A stretch of 18,472 bases of DNA from Balneolaceae bacterium (GTDB lineage Bacteria > Bacteroidota > Rhodothermia > Balneolales > Balneolaceae): positions 1 through 18,472 of the forward strand of contig SLGL01000288.1 of NCBI GenBank assembly GCA_007123785.1. Reading direction: 5' to 3'. A program made the position numbers and the translations under genes. The notes under the pieces are model-generated. The model was given only the letters and a program-made list of their open reading frames with translations, was not told the DNA's origin and did not search any database. Positions 1-8,277 of this stretch are shown in pieces (the stretch's first letter is position 1; each line of letters begins with the position of its first letter).

Positions 1-437
1 GGGGTTACACGTCGCAGGATATCGGAACTTTTCAAATATCCTGTTTGGAAACCGATGATGCAGGAAACTGTCTAAACGAAGGAGCATCTCCCAATCTGTT
101 CAGTTCCTTTACCTCCATTAACGCTGAGTTTGATTACTGGAATCCCATCGCTAAAGTTTTCAACAATATCCCCTATGCTTCTGAATTTTTGAATTTTCGC
201 TCTTACCTCTTTTTTGATGCCGGAATGTCTCTCGGTGTTCAGAAAGGTGAACCCGATGATCTTTTCTCCAATGCCGGAGCCGGTTTTTCGTTATCTTTGA
301 ACATTCCCGATTATTTAGGAAAACCGAGAGGTTTTGTACTCCGGTACGAAATTCCGTTTTGGCTCTCCGATCCGGGAGATGAAGATTCGTTCAAACTGAG
401 ACATCTTGTGGGATTGGGAGCTGTAATCTCATTTTAA
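1..437 (+). CDS. C-terminal part of an outer-membrane beta-barrel protein (Omp85/surface-antigen type), truncated by window edge
   Basis: The frame beginning at base 3 is open from the window edge to a stop at 435-437, so this is the 3' end of a longer gene. About 144 residues are visible. They have alternating hydrophobic and polar strands, a FFDAG motif like that near the end of Omp85-family barrels, a later GAGFSLSLN strand, and the terminal sequence GLGAVISF. A C-terminal aromatic residue at the end of a final amphipathic strand is the usual signal recognised by the BAM machinery, so outer-membrane insertion is likely. The N-terminal domains that would separate BamA/TamA, a patatin fusion or a peptidase fused to a barrel are outside the window. 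The next gene, a lipoprotein, starts 12 bases downstream, which suggests an envelope operon. Confidence 0.7.
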   Translation, partial: GYTSQDIGTFQISCLETDDAGNCLNEGASPNLFSSFTSINAEFDYWNPIAKVFNNIPYASEFLNFRSYLFFDAGMSLGVQKGEPDDLFSNAGAGFSLSLNIPDYLGKPRGFVLRYEIPFWLSDPGDEDSFKLRHLVGLGAVISF

Positions 438-449
438 ATAAACCTGCTT

Positions 450-2198
450 ATGAAGGCACTGCGTTTGCCGGCATTTTTGTTGGTTTTTATCTTTTGCATT
501 TCCTGTACATCCAGCAGGTGGATTGTGACCGAACAGAACGCAATCGATACAAGCAGAGAGCCAAATTTACTGGCTGAAAAGAGTGTACTGCTTGTAGAGA
601 GCGAGCCCTCTGTTGATGATCCCGTGATGCGTTTTTCAGCTCATCAGGTACGTGAAATAGAGTTTGAACAGAGGGTAAAAGTAGAACGGACGATCCAGCA
701 GTATAGGCCAAAATGGGGATTTCTATTGCTGGGAACTGCAGGAGCCGGATTTGCTCTTACGGCTGCCAATACCGATCTGATTCTGCCTTCGGCATCATCT
801 AACCAGCGGCTTGCACTAAACATAACATCGGCGGTGCTGGCAGGCCTCTCATTCACCAACATGACACCCACGGGAGAACCAGTTCGAACAGGGGAAACAC
901 AATTAATGCGAAGAAGCGGCTTCGAAGTTGTGTACGACACCCTTCGGAGTGACCCGGGTGATTTCGATTTTACCGTTGATCTTGAAATCGCTTATGAGGG
1001 TGAGACGATTTTGGCACAAAGCGGTCTGACATTATCCAATGGCAGACTGGATGTGAACCTTGCAACCGTGGCCGACCATCTTGAGGGAGCTGTGGATGAG
1101 GAGGCTTCAATACACCTGGCTCTTCACTACCAGGAGGAAACCCTGGAACATCACATTCCCATCAGCCGTTTTCTGGCTCCATTTGTAACCATAACCTCTC
1201 CGGTAGCAGTTCTTCGGAATGCTCCGGTTATAAATGAGATGAATGTAATGACCGAAGTGGGTGTAGGCAGCTCGCTAAGGCTTATGGACCGTGAACTTGA
1301 CGATTGGTACCGTGTGCGTTTTGGTGGCTCTGTAGTATACTTGGCAAAAAATTCCGGTGATGTGGAGTGGATGTCCGAGGCGGAATCGGGTACCCCCGAT
1401 GTATTTGAGTTTGAGGAAGCACCCTTTGGTGAAATTGATGTAGAAAGTTCGGTGCCGATTCTGAAACAAAATAACCCCGCTGACAGAGCCATTATCCTTA
1501 CAAACGGATTTTTGGAAGGTGTTGAAATGCGGCAATACCTCGACCGGGACCACCGGTTGTTCCGTTTTTATATGAGGTATGCCCTTCAAATGAACGATGA
1601 TCAAATCTATACTATCGAAATGGAGCCGGGAAATGACTGGCAGGAAAAACTTCGTGCCGTCTCAGGAATGGGCGAAACAGGAGCGCTATTTGTCTATTTG
1701 TCTGGTTTTGCCACTATTACCGATCAGAGAAATATGTACCTCGATCTGATCGACGATTTAGACGGTCCCGGTGTACTGACAAGTTTTATTTTTGATGAAT
1801 TTGAACGAATCAGTCCCTCAGCACTATTTTTGATGGCAGACCTTGAATTTTCACATCTCACTGGCTCAGAAGGACTCAGTCCGGTTCGCAGTGCGTATGG
1901 CCTGGCTTTACAGGAAGTTTCGAGTCAACTGCTCAGTCGCATCCCCAACTCAGTTATGGTTTTCAGCAATCGGCCGGGACAGTCTTCATCACTCTACACA
2001 GGCGGGGCGGGAATGGAAAACATGCGCCACCATATATTTAATTATTATTGGGCTGAAGCGATCAAACAGCGAAGAACGCGAATGTCCGACATCGTCAGGC
2101 ACCTCCAGAATAATGTAGACTATACATCACGCCGGCTGCACGACCGCCCGCAGGAAATTCAGGCTTTTGGTAATTTAACACTCGACATCAGAGAGTGA
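450..2198 (+). CDS. Lipoprotein with SH3-like domain and inactive caspase-like (C14-type) domain
   Basis: The protein has 582 residues. A short basic start and hydrophobic core lead to a lipobox (C16-I-S-C19), so Cys19 is the probable lipidated residue. Residues 89-105 and about 121-135 are hydrophobic glycine/alanine stretches. Residues about 245-305 resemble a bacterial SH3 domain (VTITSPVAVLRNAP at the start, DDWYRVRFGG later). Residues about 345-560 follow the caspase/metacaspase layout: a strand RAIILTNGF, then LFVYLSGFA where active enzymes have a YfSGHG-like motif, then LFLMADLEFS where active enzymes have llDaCfSG, then a late IFNYYWAEAI helix like the GxFTyxL helix. The catalytic His and Cys positions are Phe420 and Glu466, so proteolysis by the normal mechanism is not expected. 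A scaffold or sensor role is inferred. The gene lies 12 bases after a barrel gene and its stop overlaps the start of the next gene. Confidence 0.75.
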   Translation: MKALRLPAFLLVFIFCISCTSSRWIVTEQNAIDTSREPNLLAEKSVLLVESEPSVDDPVMRFSAHQVREIEFEQRVKVERTIQQYRPKWGFLLLGTAGAGFALTAANTDLILPSASSNQRLALNITSAVLAGLSFTNMTPTGEPVRTGETQLMRRSGFEVVYDTLRSDPGDFDFTVDLEIAYEGETILAQSGLTLSNGRLDVNLATVADHLEGAVDEEASIHLALHYQEETLEHHIPISRFLAPFVTITSPVAVLRNAPVINEMNVMTEVGVGSSLRLMDRELDDWYRVRFGGSVVYLAKNSGDVEWMSEAESGTPDVFEFEEAPFGEIDVESSVPILKQNNPADRAIILTNGFLEGVEMRQYLDRDHRLFRFYMRYALQMNDDQIYTIEMEPGNDWQEKLRAVSGMGETGALFVYLSGFATITDQRNMYLDLIDDLDGPGVLTSFIFDEFERISPSALFLMADLEFSHLTGSEGLSPVRSAYGLALQEVSSQLLSRIPNSVMVFSNRPGQSSSLYTGGAGMENMRHHIFNYYWAEAIKQRRTRMSDIVRHLQNNVDYTSRRLHDRPQEIQAFGNLTLDIRE

Positions 2199-3067
2199 TG
2201 GCTGGCTGGTTTTTTATCATATTATGTGCAGCATTTTCGGTATTGATTGCCCATCTTTTTAAGGTTGTTGAGTTCAGGAAACTTGATACGCTCAGGGTGC
2301 TTACCACAAATTATTTCATTGCTACTCTCACAGCGCTGGCAATGTCTCATTATCAGCAGCCAATCACCGCCTTTTCAGTTTCTGGCGAAGCACTTTTCTG
2401 GCCCCTTCTGCTGGCTGTATTTACCGGAATTCTGTTCATTACCAATTTTTTTGTATACAGTAAATCAGTTCATTATAACGGCGTTGGGATCAGTGTGGCA
2501 GCTATGCGCATATCATTAATAATCCCCGTACTGTTTTCTATTCTCTGGTATCTTGAAATACTCACAATGTTACAGTGGGCTGGTATTATTATGGTATTTA
2601 TCACACTTTTTCTGCTGCTTCCGAATAAAAAAGACCTGTTGAAAGAGCCCTTTAGCGCGGGATGGCTGCTGATCCTGATCTTTTTATTTACCGGTGTGGG
2701 TGATGCCTTACTGAAAATTTTTGAAGAGGAATTTTCTGGCTTTTTACTGAAGCAGCAGTTTATGGCAATGGTATTTTTTTCGGCCCTTTTGATCGGTATC
2801 GTAACGATTACCTTTCAAAAAAAATGGGCCTTTAAAAAGCAGGAGCTGCTGATGGGGGCAGTAATCGGCATCCCCAATTTACTGACCGCCATATTTTTGA
2901 TTGCAGCCCTTGAACAGTTGAGCGGTGCTATCGTCTATAGTGCGGTGAATGTTTTAACTGTGGCCGGTGCTACAATTTTAGGCATAATCCGCTGGGGTGA
3001 TCGATTTACAAAACTTCAATGGGCCGGAATCATTCTGGCCGTGACCTCCATTCTTTTTATGATTTAG
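2198..3067 (+). CDS. EamA/DMT-superfamily membrane transporter
   Basis: The protein has 289 residues and is almost entirely hydrophobic, with about ten predicted membrane helices (roughly residues 5-23, 37-52, 67-89, 96-114, 121-140, 154-171, 186-205, 216-238, 243-262 and 272-288). This is the duplicated five-helix layout of drug/metabolite transporters. The last helices (AGIILAVTSILFM, preceded by a short loop containing WGDRFTKLQW) match the typical EamA end. I chose the ATG at 2198 because it overlaps the upstream stop (TGATG), which indicates translational coupling. A GTG one codon earlier (2195) is the alternative. The substrate cannot be read from the sequence; family members export amino acids, nucleotides and other metabolites. 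Its operon partners are envelope proteins. Confidence 0.8.
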   Translation: MAGWFFIILCAAFSVLIAHLFKVVEFRKLDTLRVLTTNYFIATLTALAMSHYQQPITAFSVSGEALFWPLLLAVFTGILFITNFFVYSKSVHYNGVGISVAAMRISLIIPVLFSILWYLEILTMLQWAGIIMVFITLFLLLPNKKDLLKEPFSAGWLLILIFLFTGVGDALLKIFEEEFSGFLLKQQFMAMVFFSALLIGIVTITFQKKWAFKKQELLMGAVIGIPNLLTAIFLIAALEQLSGAIVYSAVNVLTVAGATILGIIRWGDRFTKLQWAGIILAVTSILFMI

Positions 3068-3130
3068 TAAATCAAGAATGAAAACTACGCGAAAGATTTC
3101 AAATTTCTACACAACGGTTTAATAAACTTT

Positions 3131-3153
3131 TCTTATCTATCCGGCTGATAAGA
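3131..3153 (+). terminator. Weak hairpin between transporter gene and pta, possible terminator
   Basis: A perfect 7-bp inverted repeat (tcttatc, 3131-3137, and gataaga, 3147-3153) encloses a 9-base loop and is followed by a T-rich stretch (tttcttt). The stem is AT-rich, so it would be a weak intrinsic terminator at best. It could instead be an operator in the pta leader. Confidence 0.3.
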
Positions 3154-3217
3154 TTTCTTTGCGGAATGAAACGCCTCAAACTATGATAAATCATCCAATG
3201 AAAAGAATCAGCAATTT

Positions 3218-4213
3218 ATGAGTCAGATCAAAAAAATCAGAGATAAAGCACAATCATTGAACAAAAAAGTGATTCTTCCGGAAGCGGAACAGGATATTCG
3301 GGTAATCCGTGCGGCTATTCGACTGTTCGCAGAAAACATTGCTGAACCCATATTATTAGGCAATCGTGATAAGATTATCAGTTTGACAGAGCAAAGTGGC
3401 CTGGTGCTGCCCGAAAATATCACCATTCTTCCGATCGGAAATCCACAAACAGATGATGAAAAATTCAGTTTCTTTAGAAAAAAACTGGCTCATAAAAATC
3501 CAACAATGGAACAAATTCAGGCGATGTGTGAAAATCCGTTGTTTACCGGCGGATGGTTACTTCAGAAAGGTGAAGCTGATGCTGCAGTGGCGGGTTCGGT
3601 GGCTTCCACTCCCGATGTAATTCGTTCTGCAATTCGAACGGTGGGTGTGGCAAAAGGTTCTTCGATCATATCCAGCTCTTTTCTGATGGAGATGCCTGAT
3701 GGGCGTGTGTTCACTTATGCCGATTGTGCTGTGGTTCCCTATCCTGATGCATTACAGCTCGCCTCTATTGCACTCGATGCGGGGAAAACACATCTGCTCT
3801 TAACCGGGGTGGAGCCTGCTATCGCTTTTCTCTCGTTTTCTACTAAAGGAAGTGCCTCGCACGAAAAAGTTGAACTTGTACAGCAAGCGTATAAGATTGC
3901 CAGGGAACAAAACAGGGAATGGAGAATGGACGGAGAATTCCAGTTCGATACGGCTGTTGTTTCGGAGATTTCAGAAACAAAAGCACCCGGTTCACCTGTT
4001 GGCGGCAATGCTAACGTTTTTATATTTCCCAACCTGGATGCAGGTAATATCGCCTATAAAATTACTGAACGACTGGCCGGTGCAACAGCAACCGGCCCTG
4101 TTTTGCAAGGCCTAAGTAAGCCTTATATGGATCTTTCAAGGGGATGCTCTGTAGACGACATCGTAAATACTACTTGTGTGGGACTCTTGCTCAGCGAGTC
4201 GAATAATGGATAG
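3218..4213 (+). CDS. pta: Phosphate acetyltransferase
   Basis: This enzyme (EC 2.3.1.8) interconverts acetyl-CoA plus phosphate and acetyl phosphate plus CoA in the cytoplasm, feeding the acetate pathway. The 331-residue protein matches the compact, single-domain Pta form (PTA_PTB domain only, without the N-terminal DRTGG-type regulatory region). Diagnostic segments include ILPEAEQDIRVIRAA near the start, ADAAVAGSVASTPDVIRSA in the middle, DGEFQFDTAVV, KAPGSPVGGNANVFIFPNLD and LSRGCSVDDIVN near the end. The ATG at 3218 gives the expected N-terminus; no clear Shine-Dalgarno sequence precedes it. No acetate kinase gene is next to it in this window, so the partner must be elsewhere or the enzyme works with another acetyl-phosphate user. 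It is flanked by gaps of about 150 and 276 bases and is probably monocistronic. Confidence 0.95.
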   Translation: MSQIKKIRDKAQSLNKKVILPEAEQDIRVIRAAIRLFAENIAEPILLGNRDKIISLTEQSGLVLPENITILPIGNPQTDDEKFSFFRKKLAHKNPTMEQIQAMCENPLFTGGWLLQKGEADAAVAGSVASTPDVIRSAIRTVGVAKGSSIISSSFLMEMPDGRVFTYADCAVVPYPDALQLASIALDAGKTHLLLTGVEPAIAFLSFSTKGSASHEKVELVQQAYKIAREQNREWRMDGEFQFDTAVVSEISETKAPGSPVGGNANVFIFPNLDAGNIAYKITERLAGATATGPVLQGLSKPYMDLSRGCSVDDIVNTTCVGLLLSESNNG

Positions 4214-4351
4214 ACAGTCCGGATTTAAGATAGTTTTGTGGTTTTAAGGGTAGGGATGATAATTTAGAACAATCTATCACGCTTATAACATCTTTCAATT
4301 GGAGATTTTGTACTGATTATACTTTCTTATTAAATCAGTTAATCGGCTTTA

Positions 4352-4378
4352 TTGACGTGTCGATTTTGCTTATATTTA
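4352..4378 (+). promoter_or_regulatory. sufB: Candidate promoter for the suf operon
   Basis: The 276-base gap before sufB contains TTGACG (4352-4357) and TATATTTA (4371-4378). The second element is one base from the Bacteroidota -7 consensus TAnnTTTG, and the first contains the TTG core of the -33 element. The spacing is slightly shorter than usual. It would leave a leader of roughly 100 bases. I saw no convincing IscR- or SufR-type palindrome in this gap. Confidence 0.25.
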
Positions 4379-4489
4379 TTCATTCCAAATAAGGATAGTA
4401 AATGAAATCGCTGATTTTTTGAACCTTTAGCCGGTTTCGAATGTTCTATCCATTGAATTTAAAGTTTCTAAACAGATAACGGATTTTTT

Positions 4490-5932
4490 ATGAGTGAGAC
4501 AAAAGCTCTCGAATCGATGATTGGTGAAGAGTATAAGTATGGCTTTAACACCGATGTCGAATATGAAGATTTTCCAAAAGGCATCAATGAGGATGTCGTA
4601 AGACTGATTTCAGAAAAGAAAGATGAGCCTGAGTGGATGACCGAATTCAGACTTAAGGCGTATCGGGCCTGGACCGAAATGGAAGAACCTTCCTGGTTCA
4701 ATGCCACCTATGAAAAACCAAAATTTGATAAACTTCAGTATTACTCGGCTCCGAAAAACAAACCTAAACTGAATAGCCTCGACGAGGTAGACCCAAACAT
4801 CCGCGAGACATACGAGAAGCTGGGTATTCCACTCGAAGAGCAAAAAATGCTTGCCGGAGTGGCTGTTGATGCGGTTTTCGACAGTGTCTCCATATTTACA
4901 ACATTCAAGGAAAAGCTGGCTGAAGCCGGTGTGATTTTCTGTTCAATATCAGAAGCAGTTCGCGAACATCCCGAACTGGTAAAAAAATATATGGGATCTG
5001 TTGTTCCCGTCCGGGATAATTTTTATGCAGCACTGAATTCCGCTGTATTTTCAGACGGATCTTTCTGCTACGTGCCGAAGGATACGATTTGCCCGATGGA
5101 GCTATCCACCTATTTCCGGATCAACAATATGAATTCCGGTCAGTTTGAACGAACGCTTATCATCGCCGAAGAGAACAGCCATGTAAGTTACCTTGAAGGA
5201 TGTACCGCTCCAATGTATGACGAGCACCAGCTTCATGCTGCTGTGGTTGAACTGATTGCAATGGATAATGCCGAAATTAAATATTCAACAATTCAGAACT
5301 GGTATTCCGGTGATGAAGATGGAAGGGGCGGAATTTACAACTTTGTGACAAAGCGGGGTGCATGCCGCGGAAAGAATTCCAAGATTTCCTGGACTCAGCT
5401 TGAAACCGGTTCAGCAGTCACACTGAAGTACCCAAGCGTGATTTTGCAGGGTGATAACTCAGTGGGTGAATTTTACTCGGTTGCCGTTACAAACAAAAGA
5501 CAGCAGGCCGATACCGGAACCAAGATGATTCACCTTGGCAAAAACACAAAGAGTACCATTATTTCGAAAGGCATCTCTGCCGGAAACTCCGACAATAGTT
5601 ATCGCGGACAGGTGAAAATCAGCAAGAAAGCGGATAATGCCCGAAACTACTCACAGTGTGACTCAATGCTGATTGGACAAACCTGTGGTGCACACACATT
5701 TCCATACATAGAGTCAGCCAACCCCACAGGAAAAGTTGAGCATGAGGCAACCACTTCGAGGGTGGGTGAAGAACAAATCTTCTATCTTCAGCAGCGCGGC
5801 CTTAGTGAAGACGATGCTATTTCGCTGATTGTGAATGGATTCTGCAAAGAAGTGCTTAAAGAACTGCCAATGGAGTTTGCTGTGGAAGCCAATAAGCTGC
5901 TTGGTATAAAATTGGAAGGCAGTGTTGGGTAA
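4490..5932 (+). CDS. sufB: Fe-S cluster assembly protein SufB
   Basis: SufB is the scaffold subunit of the cytoplasmic SufBC2D complex, on which the nascent Fe-S cluster is built. The protein has 480 residues, close to the usual length. The segment around residues 389-407 (QCDSMLIG, then CGAHTFPYIE) matches the highly conserved C-terminal core; Cys390 aligns with E. coli Cys405, the proposed sulfur acceptor and cluster ligand. Other family signatures are VPVRDNFYAALNSAVFSDGSF, NSHVSYLEGCTAPMYDE and the final HEATTSRVGE followed by EFAVEANKLL. Translation starts at the ATG at 4490. This is the first gene of the suf cluster. The next gene, sufC, follows after a 123-base gap containing a perfect 12-base palindrome, so partial separation of expression is possible. 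Confidence 0.97.
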   Translation: MSETKALESMIGEEYKYGFNTDVEYEDFPKGINEDVVRLISEKKDEPEWMTEFRLKAYRAWTEMEEPSWFNATYEKPKFDKLQYYSAPKNKPKLNSLDEVDPNIRETYEKLGIPLEEQKMLAGVAVDAVFDSVSIFTTFKEKLAEAGVIFCSISEAVREHPELVKKYMGSVVPVRDNFYAALNSAVFSDGSFCYVPKDTICPMELSTYFRINNMNSGQFERTLIIAEENSHVSYLEGCTAPMYDEHQLHAAVVELIAMDNAEIKYSTIQNWYSGDEDGRGGIYNFVTKRGACRGKNSKISWTQLETGSAVTLKYPSVILQGDNSVGEFYSVAVTNKRQQADTGTKMIHLGKNTKSTIISKGISAGNSDNSYRGQVKISKKADNARNYSQCDSMLIGQTCGAHTFPYIESANPTGKVEHEATTSRVGEEQIFYLQQRGLSEDDAISLIVNGFCKEVLKELPMEFAVEANKLLGIKLEGSVG

Positions 5933-5991
5933 TATTCTGATGCAATTAGTACTGTGAATAAGATAGCGGGATTGCTGTGTAGTTTCATGCC

Positions 5992-6003
5992 TGTTCCGGA
6001 ACA
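5992..6003. repeat. Perfect 12-base palindrome between sufB and sufC
   Basis: TGTTCCGGAACA is its own reverse complement and lies 52 bases before the sufC start in an otherwise AT-rich gap. It could be a protein-binding site or a small RNA hairpin. A few such palindromes are expected by chance in a window this long. Confidence 0.4.
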
Positions 6004-6055
6004 CTTGTTGACAAATAAATTTTATTAAAAAAACAAAAATCAAATAAAGATTACC

Positions 6056-6829
6056 GTGTTAGAAATTAAAGATTTACATGTTGAAGTAGAGGGTGAGGGA
6101 ATTGAAATCCTGAAGGGAGTGAATCTCACCGTCAATAAAGGAGAAATACATGCCATCATGGGCCCAAATGGCAGCGGGAAGAGTACGCTTGCTAAAATAG
6201 TGGCAGGTCACCCCGAATACGAAGTAAGTAAAGGCGATATTATGTATAACGGTGAAAGTATCCTGGAGATGGATCCGGACGAGCGAGCTCATGCCGGTGT
6301 GTTTTTAGCGTTTCAGTATCCGGTTGAAGTGCCGGGAGTGACAAATAATACCCTGTTACGTGAATCCTATAATACAATTGCTGCATCACGGGGACGTGAA
6401 GAATTAGATCCGCTTGAATTTGATGATTATCTCCGGGATAAATTAGAGCTGGTTGATATGAATCCCGATTTCCTGGAAAGAAGTGTAAACGCAGGATTCT
6501 CTGGTGGAGAAAAAAAGCGGAATGAAATTTTCCAGATGGCTGTACTCGAACCAACTCTTTCTCTGCTCGACGAAACAGATTCCGGTCTCGATATTGATGC
6601 ACTGCGAATTGTTGCAGATGGAATTAATAAACTACACGGCGAAGATGATGCTGTTGTACTGATTACTCACTACCAGCGTCTTCTGAACTATATCGTGCCG
6701 GATCATGTGCACGTTATGATTGGTGGAAAAATTGTGAAGTCTGGCGGCAAAGAACTCGCGATTGAGCTCGAAGAAAAAGGATATGACTGGCTCGAAACAC
6801 ATGCAACTGTAAACGGAGAGGCGAAATAA
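6056..6829 (+). CDS. sufC: Fe-S cluster assembly ATPase SufC
   Basis: SufC is the ABC-type ATPase of the SufBC2D complex; ATP-driven SufC dimerisation changes the SufB-SufD interface for cluster assembly. The 257-residue protein has Walker A GPNGSGKST (residues 36-44), the SufC-type signature FSGGEKKRNEI, Walker B and D-loop LSLLDETDSGLDIDAL, and the H-loop LITHYQRLL. It has no membrane segments, as expected for SufC. The start is GTG at 6056, giving the canonical opening MLEIKDLHV; no upstream ATG fits and no strong Shine-Dalgarno sequence is present. The stop is one base before the sufD ATG, so sufC and sufD are almost certainly translationally coupled. Confidence 0.97.
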   Translation: MLEIKDLHVEVEGEGIEILKGVNLTVNKGEIHAIMGPNGSGKSTLAKIVAGHPEYEVSKGDIMYNGESILEMDPDERAHAGVFLAFQYPVEVPGVTNNTLLRESYNTIAASRGREELDPLEFDDYLRDKLELVDMNPDFLERSVNAGFSGGEKKRNEIFQMAVLEPTLSLLDETDSGLDIDALRIVADGINKLHGEDDAVVLITHYQRLLNYIVPDHVHVMIGGKIVKSGGKELAIELEEKGYDWLETHATVNGEAK

Positions 6830-6830
6830 T

Positions 6831-8156
6831 ATGGCACTTGCAACTAGGATAGAACCATCCATCTTGCACAAGCTCGCGAAATACGCACCCGAATCGGAGA
6901 ATTCAGTTTGGGCGGATTTACGGGCAAAAAGCCTGAAAGAACTGAACTCTACTGCATTTCCTCACAGAAAAATTGAGGAATGGATTTTTACAGACTTAAG
7001 GCCAATTGTACGAACCGATTTTGTGCCACTTGAAGAGGCGGGTACATTTCCGGCTACAGATATCGAAAAATATTTTATTCCGGAATCCGACAGAAGCCGA
7101 CTTGTTTTTATCAACGGAAAATTTCATGAGAAGTATTCGTCGATAGGAGGGCTTGGAAAAGGTGTGACAGTCGGGAATCTGGCCGATCACAGCGATGAGG
7201 AAGAAGTTCAGAAATACCTGAATAATCTTGTTAATTACGAAGATGATGTATTCGTGCAGTATAACGCACTGATGTTTGAAGACGGCGCTTACATCCATCT
7301 CGAAAAAGGAGCGAAAGCAGAAGCCCCTATTCAGGTGCTGAACCTCTATACCGATGCCAAAAACCCATTTGTGGCTACGCCGCGGATGCTGGTTGTTTCT
7401 GAAGAGGAATCGGATGTGACGATTATAGAAGATCACATCGGACTTGGTGAAAACCGATACATGACTATACCGGTTTGTGAGGTGAAAGTGAAAGAAAGTG
7501 CACATATTCACCATGTTCGGATTCAGCGCGACAGTATTGATGCCATACATGTATCGCGGCCAATCGCATACGTGGAGAAAAATTCGGAATATCACTCATA
7601 CACCATTACTCTGGGTGCCAAGCTTACAAGAAATGAGCCGCGTGTAATTCAGGAAGATGAAGAAGTGGACTTTACACTGGACGGGCTTGTTCTGATTGAC
7701 GGTGAACAAATTGCAGACACGCATTCTGTAATGGATCACAGGTTTTCGCATGCAGACAGCCACCAGCTGCATAAAGTTGTGGTGAATGGCAAAGCACACA
7801 GTATCTTTAATGGTAAAATTTTTGTGCGCCGTGATGCCCAGAAGATCGATTCATTCCAGGAAAACAGAAATCTGCTTCTCTCGGACGATGGACTGGTCAA
7901 TACCAAACCTCAGCTCGAGATATTTGCAGATGACGTTCTCTGTTCTCATGGAGCTACCATCGGGCAGCTCGACCCGGAAGAGGTGTTCTACCTGCAAAGC
8001 CGGGGTATGACCGAAGAGAAAGCAAAAGAGGTCCTGACCTATGCTTTCGCTCTCGAAACAATTGAAAATGTGAAAGTTGAGTCGGTTCATAAACTTCTGA
8101 TCGATGAAGTGTATCGTTACACGAAAGCGAACAGTGAATCGAAAGTAACGGTTTAA
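6831..8156 (+). CDS. sufD: Fe-S cluster assembly protein SufD
   Basis: SufD is the SufB paralogue that completes the SufBC2D complex and is linked to iron entry in E. coli. The protein has 441 residues. The C-terminal beta-helix core carries CSHGATIGQLDPEEVFYLQSRG; His373 in this motif aligns with the E. coli SufD histidine (His360) implicated in cluster assembly. The N-terminal FPHRKIEEWIFTDLRP segment is typical of SufD. The ATG at 6831 lies one base after the sufC stop and is preceded by GGAG/GAGG at the sufC 3' end, one of the few Shine-Dalgarno-like sequences in the window. Confidence 0.96.
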   Translation: MALATRIEPSILHKLAKYAPESENSVWADLRAKSLKELNSTAFPHRKIEEWIFTDLRPIVRTDFVPLEEAGTFPATDIEKYFIPESDRSRLVFINGKFHEKYSSIGGLGKGVTVGNLADHSDEEEVQKYLNNLVNYEDDVFVQYNALMFEDGAYIHLEKGAKAEAPIQVLNLYTDAKNPFVATPRMLVVSEEESDVTIIEDHIGLGENRYMTIPVCEVKVKESAHIHHVRIQRDSIDAIHVSRPIAYVEKNSEYHSYTITLGAKLTRNEPRVIQEDEEVDFTLDGLVLIDGEQIADTHSVMDHRFSHADSHQLHKVVVNGKAHSIFNGKIFVRRDAQKIDSFQENRNLLLSDDGLVNTKPQLEIFADDVLCSHGATIGQLDPEEVFYLQSRGMTEEKAKEVLTYAFALETIENVKVESVHKLLIDEVYRYTKANSESKVTV

Positions 8157-8229
8157 TATTTGTTTCAAAAAGTTGTTCAACCAAGTGTGTGGATTCGAAT
8201 AATCAACGTATTTGCCGCTCATTCGCTTA

Positions 8230-8245
8230 TTCCTTTTATAAGGAA
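8230..8245. repeat. Short inverted repeat between sufD and sufS
   Basis: Ttcctt (8230-8235) and aaggaa (8240-8245) form a 6-bp perfect inverted repeat with a 4-base AT loop, 32 bases before the sufS ATG. It could form a small hairpin in the sufD-sufS intercistronic RNA. No T-run follows, so it is not a convincing terminator. A TATAAT-like stretch lies just downstream. Confidence 0.35.
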
Positions 8246-8277
8246 ACAATTTGATTCTATAATACCAGCTAAATTAA

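Noticed and set aside
6996..7595. 199-codon minus-strand frame opposite sufD
   Set aside because: It lies wholly inside the well-supported sufD gene, and its translation is rich in Phe, His, Ile and Asn as expected for an antisense shadow.
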